A stretch of 64,000 bases of DNA from Petrolisthes cinctipes (Eukaryota > Arthropoda > Malacostraca > Decapoda > Porcellanidae). The position numbers and the translations under genes are program-made. The stretch covers positions 515,001 through 579,000 of the forward strand of contig JAWQEG010000284.1 of assembly GCA_033782935.1 (NCBI GenBank), written 5' to 3'. Under the pieces are notes generated by a model. It saw only the letters and a program-made list of their open reading frames with translations. It did no database searches and was not told the DNA's origin. Shown here one piece after another: positions 1 to 11,500 of this stretch (position 1 is the stretch's first letter; the number at the start of each line of letters is the position of its first letter).

Positions 1-784
1 TCACTGTGTAGGCTGTGACTTAACTAAGATGTCTTTTTTGTTTTTATTTACCTCTGAGTTGGATCATGAGAAGACAAATTTTCTTAACCTTTTTTAATTA
101 ATGCTCACATTAACAATTCTTCAATATATTTATCCAGTAATAAAATTTTAAAAAAATATATCCTGTATATTTCCTTAGCCTACATAATTAAGCCTAAAAG
201 TAGCACACACAAAAATAACCCTGAGTTACATAAAGTATCACATTTTGTTTAAAGGAAAAAATAAATAAACCTGAGTTGACACAGTATCACAGTTTCTGCA
301 AAGGCAAAATATGTATAACACTTCCACTGTGCTAGTGGAGATGTGCAGGCAAGTAAAGAAGACAGCACTAAATATACAGTACAGCCTACCGTGCATTGGT
401 CCCACACCATATGATTAGTGTAAGGGAAAGTTTGGAGTAAAGATTGTAGGTTGGAGAGGAGGGATAGAGGAGAGACTGAGCTTGAAAAGATGGATGGAAA
501 AGAGATTGTAAGTTGGAGGATGGAAAAACCTAACCTAATCATGTAGTGATTTTAAATCAGAAAAATATACAAAACTGCACTAAGCTTAAAACAAAGATAT
601 ATAATTATATAGTACACAATGACATTGATTTCATGTGTAATGCTGACTTTAAAAAATAAAATAAAATACTGTAACACAGGAGGAACATGACACACAAGAA
701 CAAATCATAAATTAAGCATATTATTGGCACACAACCATACTTCCTGAGATATATTGGTATTTATTGAAAGAATTACCGTTTTGC
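1..784. other. AT-rich flank, no gene seen
   Basis: I see no exon, RNA gene or recognisable transposon protein here. The stretch is AT-rich with scattered stops in all frames; the short open frame around 249-542 has no domain pattern. It may be intron, intergenic DNA or an old repeat. Confidence 0.5.
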
Positions 785-1490
785 AGCAGTGTTGCCAGAT
801 CTGGCTGGGTGCCAGTATTTTACCCCCGTCATTTATTGTACTTTACCACGGTTATTTCCCGGTAGTTTGCCCAGATTAGGTCCCAGTAGTTTGGGTATTA
901 TTACAGAATAACTGGGTTTTTGGCTAGGATCGTGCAGTGTTACCACATCTGGCTAGGTCCCGGAAATTTGCCCCAGTCACTTTATGATAGTTTACACTGG
1001 TTATATCCCGGTAGTTTATCCAGGTTAGGTCCTGGTAGTTTGCCCAGGTTAGGTCCCGGTAGTCTGCTGTGGTCTAGGTTAGGTTAGGTCAGGTCAGGTA
1101 AGGTCAGACTAATTTCCAAATTATGTTTGTAAAACGGGGCATATCTCGAAAACGGGGCATCTCCAAGAGAAACACCATAGATGAAAAGTGTCTTAGAATG
1201 GTCCAAAATAGTGGGTAATGATACTAAAATATACAATATAGTGAACCCAGTTCTTCTGTAAATTTACCGTAGTTTGCCCAGGTTAGGTCCCGGTAGTCTG
1301 ATGCGGTCTAGGTTAGGTTAGGTTAGGTTAGGTCAGGTCAGGTCAGGTAAGGTCAGGCTAATTTCAAAATTTGAATATGCCCTATCTTGGAAATTTGTGG
1401 AGGAAATGCCATTGAGGAAAATAGTCTTAGAATGGTCTAAATACGTGGGTAATGAAGGTAGAAAAAACGTACGCAATAACGGCAATTCTT
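785..1490 (+). repeat. Complex repeat with AGGTTAGGTCCCGGTAG units and TTAGG-like runs
   Basis: The motif AGGTTAGGTCCCGGTAG recurs at about 1,021-1,070 and 1,275-1,300. Each time it leads into CTAGGTTAGGTTAGG followed by GGTCAGGTCAGG. A longer block repeats imperfectly, including CTTAGAATGGTC and GTGGGTAATGA at about 1,190 and 1,430. A related inverted copy lies at 51,240-51,330 inside the large Harbinger element. The TTAGG runs match the arthropod telomere unit but are only a few units long, so this is not a telomere. Confidence 0.6.
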
Positions 1491-1594
1491 TCAATATTTA
1501 CCGATATATTTCATTTGTAATTGATATGAACTTAATATATATAATACTATACTGCACTTTAATATAAGAGGAACATATAAGAGGCGCTCTTATT

Positions 1595-1870
1595 ACGTGT
1601 TTACAGTACACAGCTGATATGATTCTTCTTCCCCATTGGCTGGAAAAAAGCAGGAACTATTTGAAAGCTCCTTCCTGATTGGCTAAAGGACTTAAAAACT
1701 CCGAGAGGATTTAGGAACTCCTAAGTGTTAGGAAGGGTTTAGGAACTCCCCAGAATGTTTTGAGTATGGGCACTTAGGAAACGAGATAGGAGTTCCTAAC
1801 CTGTTCCTACACTAGGCATTCCTAAGTGAGATAGGAAGGATAATTTAGGAACTTTTTGAGTATCCGGCTC
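1595..1870 (+). mobile_element. PIF/Harbinger-type right terminus (left end not found)
   Basis: This segment resembles the right ends at 3,760-4,030 and 51,890-52,181. All share an ACACAGCTGAT or TCAGCTGAT block, then ATTGGCTGGA, GATTGGCTGAA, a series of inverted TTAGGA/TCCTAA words, and finally TTTGAGTATCCGGC(C/T)C. CTG follows the end at 1,871-1,873, matching the 3-bp CWG target duplication of the complete copies. No matching left end is visible in the window, so the copy is truncated or starts upstream. Confidence 0.65.
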
Positions 1871-2183
1871 CTGATTCCTCCAAACTATTCCAGGAAAAAG
1901 ACTCCTTCAATACACAAGATGAGATTTTGTTGTATTGCAGCGTTTCAAGGAGGGCTAAATAGACTCCATTCGCCCACAACAAAGGACTCCCTTAATATGG
2001 TGGTGGATGGAAATTTTCTGTGATGTTTGTACGTACATACCAACAACGCTGGGTTGGATGATGTATTACGATATCGGTGAGGTTGAAATGATGGACAAGG
2101 GGATAGTACAATGTTGAAAAATCTGAAGTTACTAATTCCTCTGGGCCTTCCAAGCAACGAGCACCAATCTTTAAGTTAATCTG
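1871..2183. repeat. Flank beginning with a GATTCCTCCAAA word
   Basis: GATTCCTCCAAACTATTCC at about 1,873 pairs as an inverted copy with GGAATACTTTGGAGGAATC at about 4,043-4,062, on the far side of the neighbouring Harbinger element. Similar pairs occur near 12,526-12,640 and 21,628-21,715. No protein is visible. Confidence 0.4.
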
Positions 2184-4030
2184 GGGCCGGATACTCAAAA
2201 CAACTTAGGACATCCTATCTCGGCTAGGGAGTCCTAACTTCCCCAGTGCGCTTATGACGGTATACTCAAAACACTTATGACGGTATACTCAAAACCTTTG
2301 GCAGCCATCTTTCCTAAGTTACGACGCTTGGATTTAGGACAACCCCCAGGCAGCCCTAAGTGGAGTTATGACACCGAACACCGTAGAAAACATGATAAAT
2401 CAACTCGGCTGTACCAAAAAGAATAAGAAGGACTACAAACATTTTGGCTGTATTACCAAAGAGCACCACTTTGTATAGATTTCCTCAGATTGAAATAATA
2501 AACTTATCCGAGAAATAGGACCATGACATAATATATCCCTCGTTGCACAATACAATTTAGTGCCATTCTCACACATACTCGAGTATTATTGAGTATGTAG
2601 TGTAAGCACAGTTAATTAGGTGACTTATGTGTTGCATGAGAAATACTGAACAATTCAAGGAGATACAACATAATAAATGATTTTCCCAGTCATTAGTTTA
2701 AGCAGTTGCTCTTCAATTTGGACCCTGAAGGAGAAGTATTGTCTGTGGTGATATGGACAGTACTTAAGGGGTTCTGGCACCCCTTCAGACCTAACCAACG
2801 GCCATTTATAGGGGTCTGGCAACCCTTCAAATTTAACCCACTCCCTATTAATCCTTTAACTGTCCCTACTCTCTTTCTTGCTTCCTCTCAGTCTCCTTAT
2901 TTGAAACTACAAGTTCTAAGTTCTTTCTGGCCTAGCTCAGTCTTGATTTGTAATTTCTCCCCCCCCCAAAAAAAAAAATATATATATATTAATTTTACAT
3001 CATATTTCTGGTTGTTCTATTAATTTCTTACCTAATTATCACGAGGAAAGAACCCAGCTGACCTAACCTAACCTAACTCCACTTGATAAACCTAATTAGA
3101 ACTGCTGAACTTTTCTTCAGAAACACCCATCATTTTTTACATTATCTGTTATTTGGCCCAACTTTTGTGTTTGATTTGATTCAGGGGATTCATTTTAACA
3201 CTAGTTTATTGGTAAGATTGGGCTTGGTTATTTGTGTGTGGTCACCATTGAGGAATATGGTTAATGATAACTTGTAGGAAATTGTTCATTTACTGATACC
3301 AACTAATATTTTTACAGCAATGTTGTTGCTGTGTTGTATTTTTTACATTTTAGTTTCGTTTTGCCAGATTTTGATTAGGGATACCATTACTCAAAAAGGT
3401 ATATGTTACTAAAACACCAATGAGACTAAAAATATGCATATTTAAACAGACCTAACCTACCGTACACTATCTACTTGATTTTGGTAATCTTATATCTTAC
3501 ATTACATAATCCTCCATAATTATACATTTAGCAGTGAATCATGTGATGTGACACAAGTAGACATGATAAAATAGTCATTTCTAACATTGCTAATGACTTT
3601 CAATAATGTCATACTGTTGTCTGTCATGAATCATAATGGCGGTGGCACTTATTTCGCAGTAGATACTACTCTCTTACTCTCCACAGTTTCGACACGCATA
3701 CTGTCTCTACCACTCATACCGTCATACGATAATGTTGTGTTTTGTTTCGTGTTTACTTTTGTCAGCTGATCGAGCTTGCTTCTGATTGGCTGGAGTCAGT
3801 CCGAGTCACTTGAAAGCGCCACCATGATTGGCTGAACAACATAGGGCACCCGGGAAGATTTAGGACTTCCTAACTACTTAGGAACAGGATAGGACGCCCT
3901 AAAAAAGTTTTGTGTATACCAACTTAGGGCATGAGATAGGATATCCTAACCAGTTCTTAACTTAGGAGTTCCTAAGTCCAGATAGGGCGGCGAGGCTGCC
4001 GTAAGTTAGGAACGTTTGAGTATCCGGCCC
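2184..4030 (+). mobile_element. Non-autonomous PIF/Harbinger-type element, CTG target duplication
   Basis: The terminal inverted repeats begin GGGCCGGATACTCAAA and end TTTGAGTATCCGGCCC. Both sides are bordered by CTG (2,181-2,183 and 4,031-4,033). The subterminal regions are rich in CTTAGGACATCC-type words in both orientations. The 1,847 bp interior has no transposase. It shares most of its interior with 45,375-47,045. A 3-bp CWG duplication is known for one branch of Harbinger transposons. The 4.9 kb element at 47,261-52,181 has the same ends and carries Harbinger proteins, which supports the family call. Confidence 0.8.
2700..2960 (+). repeat. Dispersed repeat with GGCACCCCTTCAGACC
   Basis: GAAGTATTGTCTG, GTGATATGGACAGTACTTAA and GGCACCCCTTCAGACC recur at 45,765-45,860. 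A related stretch is at 42,500-42,640 (GGGCGCCCCTTCGACCCCA). It probably belongs to an old LINE tail captured by the Harbinger family. No coding content. Confidence 0.5.
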
Positions 4031-4033
4031 CTG

Positions 4034-5258
4034 GTCCCGTTTCCCGGAATACTTTGGAGGAATCAAGGCATTCTAATGGACTATTGGCCAAAATAATTCC
4101 TACACACACTGTAAGGGTTTACAACGAACCGAATATGTAACACTATGGAATCGCAATGCAAAAGTTAATTAGGCTTGTTGTTTTGCAATCACCTAGTCAC
4201 TTGGTAGACCATTCATTGCAGTACTTCCAGAATAATAACCTTGCTTTCCAAACAGACTGTGTACGAATTCCTGGGGCCAACCCTATCATAAAAATATATA
4301 ACCTTCTTATGGAACAACATCATATGAGGAGTAACCTTTATTGACGACACTTCGCAACGATCCTGAAGATATTGTGAATTGTCGTCAATAATGGATCCTT
4401 CTTTTATTATGGTGTTGTTTATTATTATGGAATTGTTATGATAAACTTTTGGGAAAATAATAATTTTCAGTGATTGTATACGACTCTGATACGTTAACCT
4501 CTCAGCCAAATCTCATCTTGCAAAAATATAAAGTATAATACTGGTACAAAGGCACTGTATTGTGTCTAGGGAACCACTGTGCCGTTACCATGTATGTAAG
4601 AAATCCATGGTGTTGACGGTGGTCCGGTACCTGTACGATGACTCTGTAATGTGTCTAGGGAATCATCATACTGGTACCAGTTTCATCGTCATCAGTGTTC
4701 TTGCATACGGTCCATAGATGCATTGTAGGTATAAGAACTATTGAATTTTTTGAGGTTTTTCTTTCAGTACGTTTGCGAAGAAGTTTAATTAGGGGGGTCA
4801 TATATTTTAGGAGAATTAAGTAAATGCTATAATCTCCAAATAATGCAACAAAACAGATCCCCTACTATTGTCCTGTGGTAGTCTGGTTCCTGCATGCATA
4901 GTATGCAGGAATCAGAAGCCCGCCATTTTCAAAAATGTATGGACTGATAGCGATCATCGTTACAGGATTATTCCTCATTATGAGTTATAGAATTTTTTAA
5001 AGTTTGATCATTCAAGGTTAAAGATCAAGTTCAGAAGTTAATTATTTGGGGATATTGCATTTGTTTATTTTATTTTATTATTTTTTTCCATATGAATAAT
5101 AATGAAACATGGGTTGACATGCCCTTACAGTTATTGGAATTGCGATGGTACACATTTTATTCTTCGAATGGACAAAGTTTTATTACTGAATTTTTCTATA
5201 TCAAAGTAGGTGAGGACCAAAGGCAGAGAGCCTCACGGTCCTCACTTGTGAGATGTAT
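4034..5258. other. No gene seen
   Basis: AT-rich unassigned sequence. It starts with the inverted partner of the GATTCCTCCAAA word (4,043-4,062). Around 4,555-4,725 there is a partly duplicated motif, GTGTCTAGGGAA, at about 4,562 and 4,652. No coding or RNA feature is supported. Confidence 0.4.
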
Positions 5259-5703
5259 ACAGGGTGATTCAGAAATGCGTGCCGAAAATCCGCAGGTGTA
5301 TTCCTGGCACATAATTGAATGTAAATTAGTCAATAACGATTTTGGAAATTCTCAATAGTTTATAAGTTATAGTGCCTTCAAGGTTTGAAGAGTGTGTTTA
5401 AATCTAGGGATTGTACCATAATCTTTCAGACATTTTGCTGTGACTGTACACTCTACAGCTTTTGTCATATTCTTTAGTAACTTTTACTGTGTTTCCAATG
5501 CCTTCATGGGAGTTAAGTAATTTCACACGTGTCTGAAAGATTATGGTACAATCCCTAGATTTAAACACACTCTTCAAACCTTGAAGGCACTATAACTTAT
5601 AAACTATTGAGAATTTCCAAAATCGTTATTGACTAATTTACATTCAATTATGTGCCAGGAATACACCTGCAGATTTTCGGCACGCATTTCTGAATCACCC
5701 TGT
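5259..5703. mobile_element. Fold-back MITE with ACAGGGTGATTC ends (copy 1)
   Basis: About 170 bp at the left end is repeated as its reverse complement at the right end. It begins ACAGGGTGATTCAGAAATGC and ends GCATTTCTGAATCACCCTGT, with TATA-like flanks. The arms contain AATCTAGGGATTGTACCATA or its complement. A second copy sits at 22,615-23,072. There is no transposase. The TA-rich target suggests a Tc1/mariner-like mobilising enzyme, but the superfamily cannot be set from this sequence. Confidence 0.8.
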
Positions 5704-6600
5704 ATAATGTAGGAGAATTCCAAAATCATATCCAATTGCGTTCAAGATGCTTAGAAATATTGCTTTTGATGGAACATAAGAGGGATGATAGCTGGAAATT
5801 TAGTGTTCCAGAGTTAACCAGCTGTGGGGCATGAAGGAATGAGAGTACTGGTTAACTCTTGCACTATTGGAAGTTGGACAAAATAGGGGTGAGATCGAGT
5901 GGCTTCATGATTGGTGAATGCTCTCCTGAGGGGAGGAAGCATACATTGAGAGAGTTGAGAACAGCTATGTCCAGTGTAATAGAGATAGAAGAAAGAGAAA
6001 GTGATGCACCTTTTCAGTTAAGAGAGAGATGGTTTAGTGAATCAGTAAGAGGGGGAAAGTTGATGAGATGAAAGGTCTTTGATTCCACTTTGTCCACGAG
6101 TGTTGTGAAAGTTGAGCCACCCCAAACACCTGAGCCATACATAAGACCCCGGTACAGAGAAAGCACCTGTGAAGGGGTTACGTATTCAAGGAATGTGTCA
6201 TGCATAATAACTTCTTAGAGGCAGTTTTAGCAAGAGAGCTACTATGATCACTCCAAGAGAGATTATAAGAGAAAAATAATCCAAAAATATCAAGGGTAGA
6301 AGAGAGATCGAGTTGTATGTCGTTGAAGAAGAAGGGATACTTATTTGGAAGATTTGAAAGATGAAGGAACTGTGTTTTCGAGGCATTGAAAGCCATGAGC
6401 TTTACTCTGACCCAATCGGAGATGAGAGAAAAGGTCAGAAGTCAGGCGTGGCACTGTATTATCACGTGATGTGGAGAAAAGATGTGAAGATGGACGGTTA
6501 TAAAACCGGGTTGAGTGAAATCATCAGCATAAGAGTGGATAGGGAAAGAAATTATTAATGAAAAGGAGAAAGGGGATAATATTTTGAATATTGGAGGAAA
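5704..6600 (-). pseudogene. LINE reverse transcriptase fragment (C-terminal RT part)
   Basis: Minus-strand frames at 6,178-6,396 and 6,014-6,205 read FNASKTQFLHLSNLPN, LDIFGLFFSYNLSWSDH, SSLAKTASKKLL and then LYRGLMYGSGVWGGS and VDKVESKTFHLIN. This is the usual order at the end of the RT palm and thumb of R1/Jockey/CR1-like LINEs. Further upstream on the same strand (to about 6,600) frames resemble the YADD neighbourhood but are broken. The reading frame shifts between the two blocks, and no endonuclease or ORF1 is attached. It is a dead fragment. Confidence 0.7.
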
Positions 6601-6879
6601 AAAAGTGGACAAACGAGTGTTTGTTGTGTCTAGTGTGTGTGTTTGTATCGTCTAAAGAGGAGTAGCGCGATTTCCTTGAATGTATATTGGACCATTCTCG
6701 TTGTAGGTGAGACGCGAAAAAAAATTAGCAAAGGTTGACAGACAGATGAAACGGGCGTTCCAACCCTCTCTATCACAAGTTCGGCTGATGTTTTAGTCAT
6801 CCTCTTATAAATGTTTCTTTAGCTTCGTTGCCGAGCGTTGACAAGGATAGCTGGCCGTATTTCCAGTGTGTGTGTGTGT

Positions 6880-7740
6880 TCAAGTTCAAGTTCAACTGTT
6901 TATTCCATACTTTTAATATTTACAAAGATATACAAAAAGTACAATTATGAATGTGGAAAAGTCTGCCGAGATACATCTTTTTAGCATACTCGTTGGAAAT
7001 ATATTTTTTTAATAGTACACAAATCCTGAGTGAGGACATTTCAAGTATCAAAATACAAAAGTGATAAAAAATGCAAACAGTAATTAAAACTACCATTTGC
7101 AAAACTACTAAAGTACAGCCACGACCCAGAGCCCCTACCACACCCGGGGCACCCCAGCGCGGGAAACAACAGCCTCCTCCCCCAGACCGGACGCTACGGA
7201 GGCCCGAAACCCACTGGACGAGACCGTGTATTACTGTCCAATCCACTGGCTAGCGAAGCACCAGAACCCCCGAAACAACAGACCATATAGCCCCCGAACA
7301 TCCCCGGCCCGGCAGAAACTGCGGATCGCGTCTGCACATACAGTACACGAAATATAGATAACAGGAAGTTAGTTAACAATTATTCATTTACTACTAATGA
7401 GACTGCCTATTATACATATATTTTTTAACTCTGTAGTTAAAGCTATTATAAGACAGTGTTTCAACCTTAGTGTTTATTGTAACAAGAAGAGAGTTCCACA
7501 ATTCAGGGCCAAAATACAATATTGAATTACGGATAATTGTAGTATTAAATGGTGGACATAACAAATTCATCGGATTCCTTCTAGTAGCATAGGAATCTTC
7601 CTGAGTAATAAAGATTGTATAATTACTTTTTAATGATTTAAATATATCCAGAAGAAGAAAGTATTTAAGGATATAAATCAGCTTTAGCAAATTCAGGTCT
7701 GAAAATACCTCATCACATAACTTGCATTTTTTCTTGGATG
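6880..7740 (-). mobile_element. 3' end of a CR1/L2-like LINE
   Basis: On the minus strand, the frame at 7,394-7,690 contains RNPMNLLCPPFNTT, NSILYFGPELWNSL and a following basic stretch. This is the characteristic C-terminal end of CR1/L2/Rex1-type polymerases. The 3' untranslated part runs to about 6,885 and ends in AATAAACAGTTGAACTTGAA, a short tandem tail as in CR1-superfamily LINEs. A GC-rich block at 7,120-7,330 lies inside the untranslated part and is unlike its neighbours. Everything upstream of the C-terminus is missing. Confidence 0.65.
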
Positions 7741-7944
7741 TTAATACTCTCAGAATAGATTTTTGAATTTAGAATAATAAATTTTAAAAACATGGCCATG
7801 TGCAATCCCAAATTCATATGCAACACATGATATTTGAGTAACATAAATCGTAGTGTAACATTAACATCTATTCAGTTGTATGTTTATGTCTAATACGATA
7901 CAAGATACCAGAAGTTTTTGCCAATTTTCTACAAATATTAGAAA

Positions 7945-8095
7945 TATGTTGTGTGTGTGTGTGTAAAGCAGAACAGAAAGAGTTGCACATGTAACGAGTT
8001 AACCATATGTCTTATGTGTGTGTGTGTGTGTGTGTAAAGTGAAGCAGAAAGAGTTCCACACGTGTTGATCTAACCGTGTGTGTGTGTGTTCAGTT
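7945..8095 (+). repeat. (GT)n arrays in about 75 bp tandem units
   Basis: Three GT runs (near 7,950, 8,016 and 8,076) alternate with a repeated AAAGNNNANCAGAAAGAGTT block and a CTAACC or TTAACC word. This makes an imperfect tandem array rather than a simple microsatellite. Confidence 0.7.
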
Positions 8096-8569
8096 TAGTC
8101 AGTGATTTCATATTCATTCACGATATCTCACATCCAGGCAAAATTTTACACACACTCCTGCAGTATATGACCAACCATCTGATATTTGTTCACATCTTTT
8201 GTGTCTCTTTCATACCTTCAAAAATTCTATTCGTCACTGTGGATTTTTCCCAGACCTTGGAGTACTTAAAACTCAGCTTTGCACATTTCCTATTATCTTT
8301 AAAAAAAAAAAAAAAATCTAATACCCTGGAGAAATTTGTTAATCACATTTTCAGAAATATTTCTCGCATTTCCACGTTTTCCTCTCTAGTTAAGCGATTC
8401 TTGACGGTAAATTGGGGAGAATTACTGTATTCTCCAAACACTATCGAGAAAAAGAATCCCATATTAGTAATATTGGTGTTATATGTTTATATGTTTCCTG
8501 GGATAGTCTGAAGGAATCAAATGCCTTCTAACTTACCAAAATAGTCTATTTGCCAGATTGATGACATTT
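8096..8569. other. No gene seen
   Basis: AT-rich sequence. The open frame at 8,080-8,511 has no recognisable domain and includes a poly-A run at 8,302-8,317. GTTTCCTGGGATAGTCTGAAGGAATCA near 8,486 resembles the GGAGGAATC fold-back word seen elsewhere. Confidence 0.4.
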
Positions 8570-11500
8570 TTGTTGTGAGAAGTATATATGTATATATATT
8601 TTTTTTTGTGGACTCTTACAAATATGGGTCTGTAGAGAAAATATGGCATGATTGCCGGTTTTAAAACCCTAGGGAAATCCTGTATTTTGCATAAATCCAA
8701 AATAGCCGCTTCCGACGGCGGTGGACTATAACTATTTAGCCAACTAACCTAGAATCACATGTGATATGCATTTTCCATATATTTTCGACCTGAAGAATCG
8801 CTATTTGCAGTCCGTTTTGTGATTTGGAATAAAATTCATGAGTTAGGGTATGACTCTATCTCCAGAAAGGGTTGCAGAATGGGTTGATTCCATTCCCATC
8901 ATAGCCTACATCTCTAAAACCATGGAGCATATCGACCCTGATTTCTGATCTCCCCATCAAGGATCGCAAAGGTCAAGATGGAACAAGATACATGTGCAGC
9001 GAACCACGCCACAAGGAGGATGGGGATAAAAGGAGAGATGTGGATGCAGACGATCGACATCGGATTTTGCTTAAACTGTCTAAATTATGTCATCCATAGG
9101 AGAACAAGCCACCACATCTCCACAACATCGCCAATAAAAAAATCTATCCACCTGATGCTGAGGTGAATGTTGCTGAACCAAATGACATAGGTGATGGCTG
9201 CAGAACTCCAGAATTCTTTGCCATCAGGATTCCATGCACCCATATCTTAGCCCCATCAAGACCATGGAACACATTAGGGGTGAAAGGGGTGAAAGTTAGA
9301 GAGAAGATGATCTTCGACCTAGAAACTATCTTCATCAGGCTGTTGACTATCGGACAAAAGCGGCAGATGAAACTAGCACCAGTATTTTAGTATGAATTGT
9401 GTCCAATACCGCCCTCACTCATTGATGAGTATGGATGTCTGAGAAAAGGTAGCAAAGCACCTCTGGCTCGGAAACTGTGTGTGCAGATAAGACGACCAAC
9501 ACTACCAGAGGTCACCATTGTCGACATGAGTCGGCTTCCTTACCACATTGTTTGGCCATCAAAAGGCGATGCTTCAATCATAGTTAAGTCCATCAAGACC
9601 AAGTTGTCCAATTTACCTGGTGAGAAAATACTAGTTTTTGACTAATACAACTGTGTTTCTCCAAGGACCATGAGCGTACGCGACGTGCAGGCCTCGGCTA
9701 CATTAACTACAACCTCACTATCAACACATCGCTTCCTAGTCGAGATGCCATCATGAAAAATAAGCACAACAAGTTACAGATGCTGAAAGTGCTGAATCCC
9801 TACAGCTTTGGAGAAGGAATGATTGTTCTAGTAATGGTGTGTTCAAACATAATGATGCTGATATAACAATGATGTCATACCTCCCCATGGCTGCTGAGTC
9901 TGGCAGGGAAGTGATCCGTATCTTGTCAGATGATACCGATGTATTTGTTACGCTTGTATATCAAGGCTACAGTGCAGATGAAGCGTTGTGATGATGCAGT
10001 TTGGGACATAAATGCTACCTGTGCACAATTTAGTTTGAAGTGTTTTCAGATTTTTGGGATGCAATATCTTACTGGCTCAGATGCCACTTCATACCTGCAT
10101 GGCAAGGGGAAAGTGTCGGCTCTGAAGACCCTTATAGCTGGCGACTTCCCTGGCCTATACTCAGTTTTGGGTGAACTTGATGATGTAGTGTACCATAAAA
10201 TAGGTCCATTTTCTTTTATTGAGTGTGTAACCATTCTCTAATTATCTATCAGCCCTGTATTGTGATTCATTTACCATTACATTCCATCATGCAGATAGCC
10301 TATGCAATTTCTTTCAGCATATTCTCTTTGCCATTTTGTGTAATATCATTGTCTGCATACTCTTGCAAAATTTCATGTATACAACATATGTATTATACAT
10401 TTAATACCATAACCAAATACTCATAGCTTTGTTAACATCAGGTACGCAGTAAATTGTATATAGTGTTAACTTGTTTTGACATTAAATCATTGGGAACTAT
10501 TCACCGCATCTCTCTCTTCCTTGAGCACTTCAACAAGAGAGTTGTAGATACTAGCACTTATAAAAGAGAGTTATAGACACTAGCTCCTGAGGCTGAGAAG
10601 TGTAATGGAGAAACCCTGACAGTGGCCCTTACACAGGAGTCTTCTTTAGGTAGCAGCACAACTTATAGTTGGTGGCTACACCACCCACCAACAATGCCAC
10701 CTATGCACAACTTATGGAAGCAGGACAGGCATTCTTTTGTGCCCTATATGGTCAACCACGTGGTACCTCAATGAGTAAGGAAAGATACAACATCTACACC
10801 AGGAAGTATGGAATGCCGCTCAATGTAATGTAATCCTGAACATCTTATGTGCCCATCTGCAGGCCATACCTGCTTAAGCTGCTGACTAGTGGCTCCCCCT
10901 GAATTTGATATTACGATGTACGAGTGGGAATTCAAAGATAGCATCCCAGTACCATCAATCTCTCATCAACCCCCAGGACCCTAGGATCTCATGGATGTGG
11001 TGAGGCGTGGTTGCAAGGCTGAAGTGAAGACATGCAGCACGGAACGTTACAGTTGTCACCACAAGATCTCGTGCACTTTGTACTGTAGTTGTGATTCTAG
11101 TGATACCTACCTTAACCCATTCAAGGATGGAGGAGATGAGGAAATTAAGGTTGAAGCCGGAAGAACAGAGGCAGATGTAGGTGACAAGGGAACTGAAAAT
11201 AGTGTTGTGGAATTGGATGATGAGTGGGAGTGAAAATGCGTGAGGCGCTATAGATAAAACTAATCTTTCATTCCAAATTTTGTAGTAAATTTATTTCATT
11301 TTTAATTATTATTTTTATTATTTAATTTTCGAAGCTTTGATATTATAACTCATCCTAATTTTGCTTTATTCCTGATTTTGCAGTAAACTTATTTCATTTT
11401 GATATAATATGTTATGTATTCCTATTTCATCATTGATGCCTTAGGTATGAAACTATTATAGTCCCAATTTTTGCCTCATTCCTATTTGTGCTATAAAGTT

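Noticed and set aside
1300..1365. Telomere
   Set aside because: Only a few GGTTA units followed by GGTCA variants, embedded in unique sequence; no long array.
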